This document shows, in pieces, positions 62,196 to 64,000 of a stretch of 64,000 nt of DNA. Under the pieces are notes generated by a model. That model saw only the letters and a list, made by a program, of their open reading frames with translations. It did not search any database and was not told the DNA's origin. This stretch comes from an uncultured Clostridia bacterium (GTDB lineage Bacteria; Bacillota; Clostridia; Christensenellales; Borkfalkiaceae), in assembly GCA_944363645.1 (NCBI GenBank), contig CALVUR010000006.1, positions 1 to 64,000 of the forward strand, written 5' to 3'. The first letter of the stretch is position 1, and each line of letters starts with the position of its first letter. The translations under genes were made by a program, and so were the position numbers.

Positions 62196-63371
62196 ATGGA
62201 TGCATTAAATTATCTAATAAATACACCACCACTTAAAGATAAACTTGTGGTCGGCGATTATAAAAGTTGCACGGTAAATTGGGCAACGCAAATTGTGGGC
62301 GGTGCTAAAAAAGTCCTTATTGTCGCGCGTGAAAAAGATTATCTTTTTTTGGGCAAGACCTTGCGTGATACATTTATCGAAAATGATTTTGACACCCAAG
62401 CCCTTGTTTTAGAAGAATTGTCCATTCAAAATTCCAAGGTTTACGAACTTTTTTCGGGCTACGATTTAATTGTCGGCGTAAGCGAATCAGATTATCTAAA
62501 AAATTTGTGCGCCCTTTGTAATATTTTGGGCTTTCCGCTTATTTTAATACCCACATCGATAATCTTTGCAGACCTATTTTTTGACGGCTTTAAAACTCAA
62601 TTTTGTTTAAATAAAGGGGACTATTTTAAGGTGGTTTTGGATATTGATGTGCTTAAAAAACTTACAAAAAACCAACTTGCCGATGGTTTCAGTTTTTGTG
62701 CCTTTTTAATTGGTGCCTATCACGAAGCGCAAATTTATAACTTAATAAAAGGTAAAAAAGTACAAAAAAGTCAGTATTTTTTGGACGCATATAAAACGCT
62801 AAATTACATTACAAAAGAAAATATTATAGGCTGTTTACTTGTCGCCCAGCTTAATTTAGCCATCGCATTTTTAGGTGAAGTAAACCCTTATGTTTTAGGG
62901 CTTATGTGCGCTGGTGAAACACTTTCAAAAATGTGTAACTCCCCCGTCTATGAGTGCGTTTTCGGGCTTATAGCCCCACTTTTTACGCTTTTTAAGTGTT
63001 ATTTGGGCATGGATAAATGCCTTGTTTTGTTACAAAATACAAACAAAGACGTAACGCATTTGTCTGAAATTTTTAATGTTAGCGAACTTAAAATTTACCA
63101 AAATTTAAACCTTTTAAATGTGGAAGAAATTACCGCCCAAAAAAGCGATATATGTAATAACCAAAATGCGATTGAACTTATTGATAAAGCGATTATAAAA
63201 AACAAAAAATTAAAAGGGCTTTATGATGTTGTTTATAAAGGTCGGCACGTAAGGGCAAGTTTTACAAAGTCGCAACAAATGACCGCTTTAAAACTCGGCT
63301 TTATGATGTCAAAAGGGCTGTCAAAACTTATTTATGACGACGGCGTTTTTGAAATTTTACAACAAATTTAA
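62196..63371 (+). CDS. Unknown protein, possibly degenerate DHQ synthase/glycerol-1-P dehydrogenase fold
   Basis: Not confidently recognised. The 391 residues contain KKVLIVAREKDYLFLGKTL, YDLIVGVSESDYLKNLCALCNILGFPLILIPTS (with a following FFDGF). That order of strands resembles the NAD-binding half of the dehydroquinate synthase/glycerol-1-phosphate dehydrogenase family (V-D-E...GVGSG...D...PTxxSxDG), but the glycine-rich and metal-binding histidine motifs are missing, so it is unlikely to be an active enzyme of that kind. Cysteine-rich. A dispersed-element copy lies at 62958-62973. Confidence 0.5.
   Translation: MDALNYLINTPPLKDKLVVGDYKSCTVNWATQIVGGAKKVLIVAREKDYLFLGKTLRDTFIENDFDTQALVLEELSIQNSKVYELFSGYDLIVGVSESDYLKNLCALCNILGFPLILIPTSIIFADLFFDGFKTQFCLNKGDYFKVVLDIDVLKKLTKNQLADGFSFCAFLIGAYHEAQIYNLIKGKKVQKSQYFLDAYKTLNYITKENIIGCLLVAQLNLAIAFLGEVNPYVLGLMCAGETLSKMCNSPVYECVFGLIAPLFTLFKCYLGMDKCLVLLQNTNKDVTHLSEIFNVSELKIYQNLNLLNVEEITAQKSDICNNQNAIELIDKAIIKNKKLKGLYDVVYKGRHVRASFTKSQQMTALKLGFMMSKGLSKLIYDDGVFEILQQI
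62951..62996 (+). repeat. Dispersed element, intragenic, left core diverged
   Basis: GTTTTCGGGCTTATAG (62958-62973; three mismatches, all in the left half) but a perfect GCCCCACTTTTTACGC right arm, read VFGLIAPLFTL. Confidence 0.75.
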
Positions 63372-63455
63372 AATTAAGGTTATAAAAAAATAATTTGGTG
63401 GCAATAATCCTTACCGTAAATGGTAGGGGTTATTTTTTATAAGGAAGGCTTTTAT

Positions 63456-63872
63456 ATGTTAAAAAGGTTGGCGGTCATACTTTTACTTTTATATGTTGTT
63501 TATATGTACGCATATATGGATAGTCCAATTTTTGTGGGCGGTGAAGGCATTTATACTGTTACCACAAACGGCGCAAGCGACGGCAAAATTTACACTTTTG
63601 ACACTTCAAAAATGTATAAGTTTTATACCTTTAAGGGCATAACAGGTCAAAGTTTAACCACAAAAAACTTTGATTTTATTGATGACTTCTTGACAAAAAA
63701 TAATTGTGAACTAATGTTTACCGAAATAGTCGATGGTATTGAAATAAATTATTACTATTCACCCAAAATATGGGGCTATAAGCCCGTTAACGGCAAAAAA
63801 GTCAATATTGAAGTTGCAAAAAACAAGGGTAATTTTACCATCGGCACACCGCTTATATATGGCTCGTTTTAG
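63456..63872 (+). CDS. Small secreted or membrane-anchored protein, unknown
   Basis: Not recognised with confidence. The 138 residues have one N-terminal hydrophobic helix (about 3-20), then a beta-rich outer domain ending KGNFTIGTPLIYGSF. The position before a possible sporulation gene and the final motif recall YwmB-like proteins, but it is much shorter. AAGGAAGG precedes the ATG at 63456. A dispersed element supplies the IWGYKPVNG segment. Confidence 0.6.
   Translation: MLKRLAVILLLLYVVYMYAYMDSPIFVGGEGIYTVTTNGASDGKIYTFDTSKMYKFYTFKGITGQSLTTKNFDFIDDFLTKNNCELMFTEIVDGIEINYYYSPKIWGYKPVNGKKVNIEVAKNKGNFTIGTPLIYGSF
63768..63798 (-). repeat. Dispersed element, intragenic (15/16 core)
   Basis: TGGGG left arm and CTATAAGCCCGTTAAC at 63776-63791, read WGYKPVNG, the same protein frame as in ogt. 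Confidence 0.8.
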
Positions 63873-63906
63873 ATTTATTACATAATCTCGGAGGTTTATA
63901 ATTAAC

Positions 63907-64000
63907 ATGAACGAAAAAACAACAACAAAAAAACAAAGGGTAATTTATTACTCAATTTTGGCGGTTTTGCTTGTTGCAATTGGCGTTGTTACGGCAATAG
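63907..64000 (+). CDS. N-terminus of a membrane protein, possibly SpoIIQ/M23-like; runs off the edge
   Basis: Only 31 codons are present: a basic MNEKTTTKKQRVIYYS followed by the hydrophobic ILAVLLVAIGVVTAI. GGAGG lies 12 bases upstream. This basic-then-helix start is common to SpoIIQ-type and other M23 peptidases of Clostridia, but too little sequence is present to decide. Confidence 0.4.
   Translation, partial: MNEKTTTKKQRVIYYSILAVLLVAIGVVTAI

Noticed and set aside
1..64000. tRNA or rRNA genes
   Set aside because: No cloverleaf with TTCGA arm and CCA-type end, and no rRNA-conserved segments were seen by eye; a covariance-model scan would be decisive.

Overview
The window is AT-rich DNA from a strictly anaerobic, endospore-forming, low-GC Gram-positive bacterium (Clostridia-like, probably an uncultured gut lineage). 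The evidence is the sporulation/germination genes spoIIR, sleB and ypeB, an oxygen-sensitive class III ribonucleotide reductase, a flavodiiron protein, AddAB rather than RecBCD, an L10 leader, and TTGACA-17-TATAAT promoters with AGGAGG ribosome sites. No rRNA, tRNA, CRISPR array or prophage was seen; the only conventional mobile element is the end of an IS3-family copy at the left edge.

Layout. 0-5.3 kb: IS3 OrfA fragment, ung, then a radical-SAM pair coupled to RNase G. 5.3-9 kb: nagB, an orphan sugar ABC ATPase, a WYL regulator. 9-12 kb: spoIIR-sleB-ypeB. 12-22 kb: KtrAB potassium uptake, flavodiiron protein, an esterase, a marR-aldehyde dehydrogenase operon, DegV, and a kinase-like/MATE pair. 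22-24 kb: a VanZ-like membrane protein with bacterial Ig-like repeats. 24-32 kb: a nucleoside salvage/catabolism block (MFS carrier, deoC, deoD, deoB, cdd, pdp, tdk, ppa). 32-38 kb (minus): SDR, two-component system, FmdB, helicase. 38-42.5 kb: nrdG, nrdD fused to a redoxin domain, and a thioredoxin reductase. 43-49 kb: antiporter, an acidic protein, and rpmG-secE-nusG-rplK-rplA-rplJ-rplL, ending without rpoB. 49-54 kb: nitroreductase, ogt, two lipoproteins, mgtE. 54-61 kb: addB-addA. 61-64 kb: small membrane proteins, HU, and the start of a possible sporulation gene.

The most striking feature is a short dispersed element repeated about 28 times (14 copies identical over the 16-base core GATAACGGGCTTATAG, in both orientations). 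Intergenic copies carry A-rich and T-rich arms (GTGG / CCAC), fold as hairpins, and almost always sit at gene 3' ends, so they probably act as terminators. About half lie inside open reading frames, in frame, and at positions where the protein family seems to have no insertion. When read in the frame that would give TAG, the stop is replaced. This looks like a genome-wide sequence signal (uptake-signal-like, recombination-hotspot-like or protein-binding) rather than a simple transposed element, and I know of no described equivalent in Clostridia.

Other points of interest are a class III RNR module with its own fused electron donor and adjacent reductase, a hairpin-rich nrdD leader, a ten-G tract at the nrdG ribosome site, genes whose extended -10 lies 6-7 nt before the start codon, and a VanZ domain split by Ig-like repeats.
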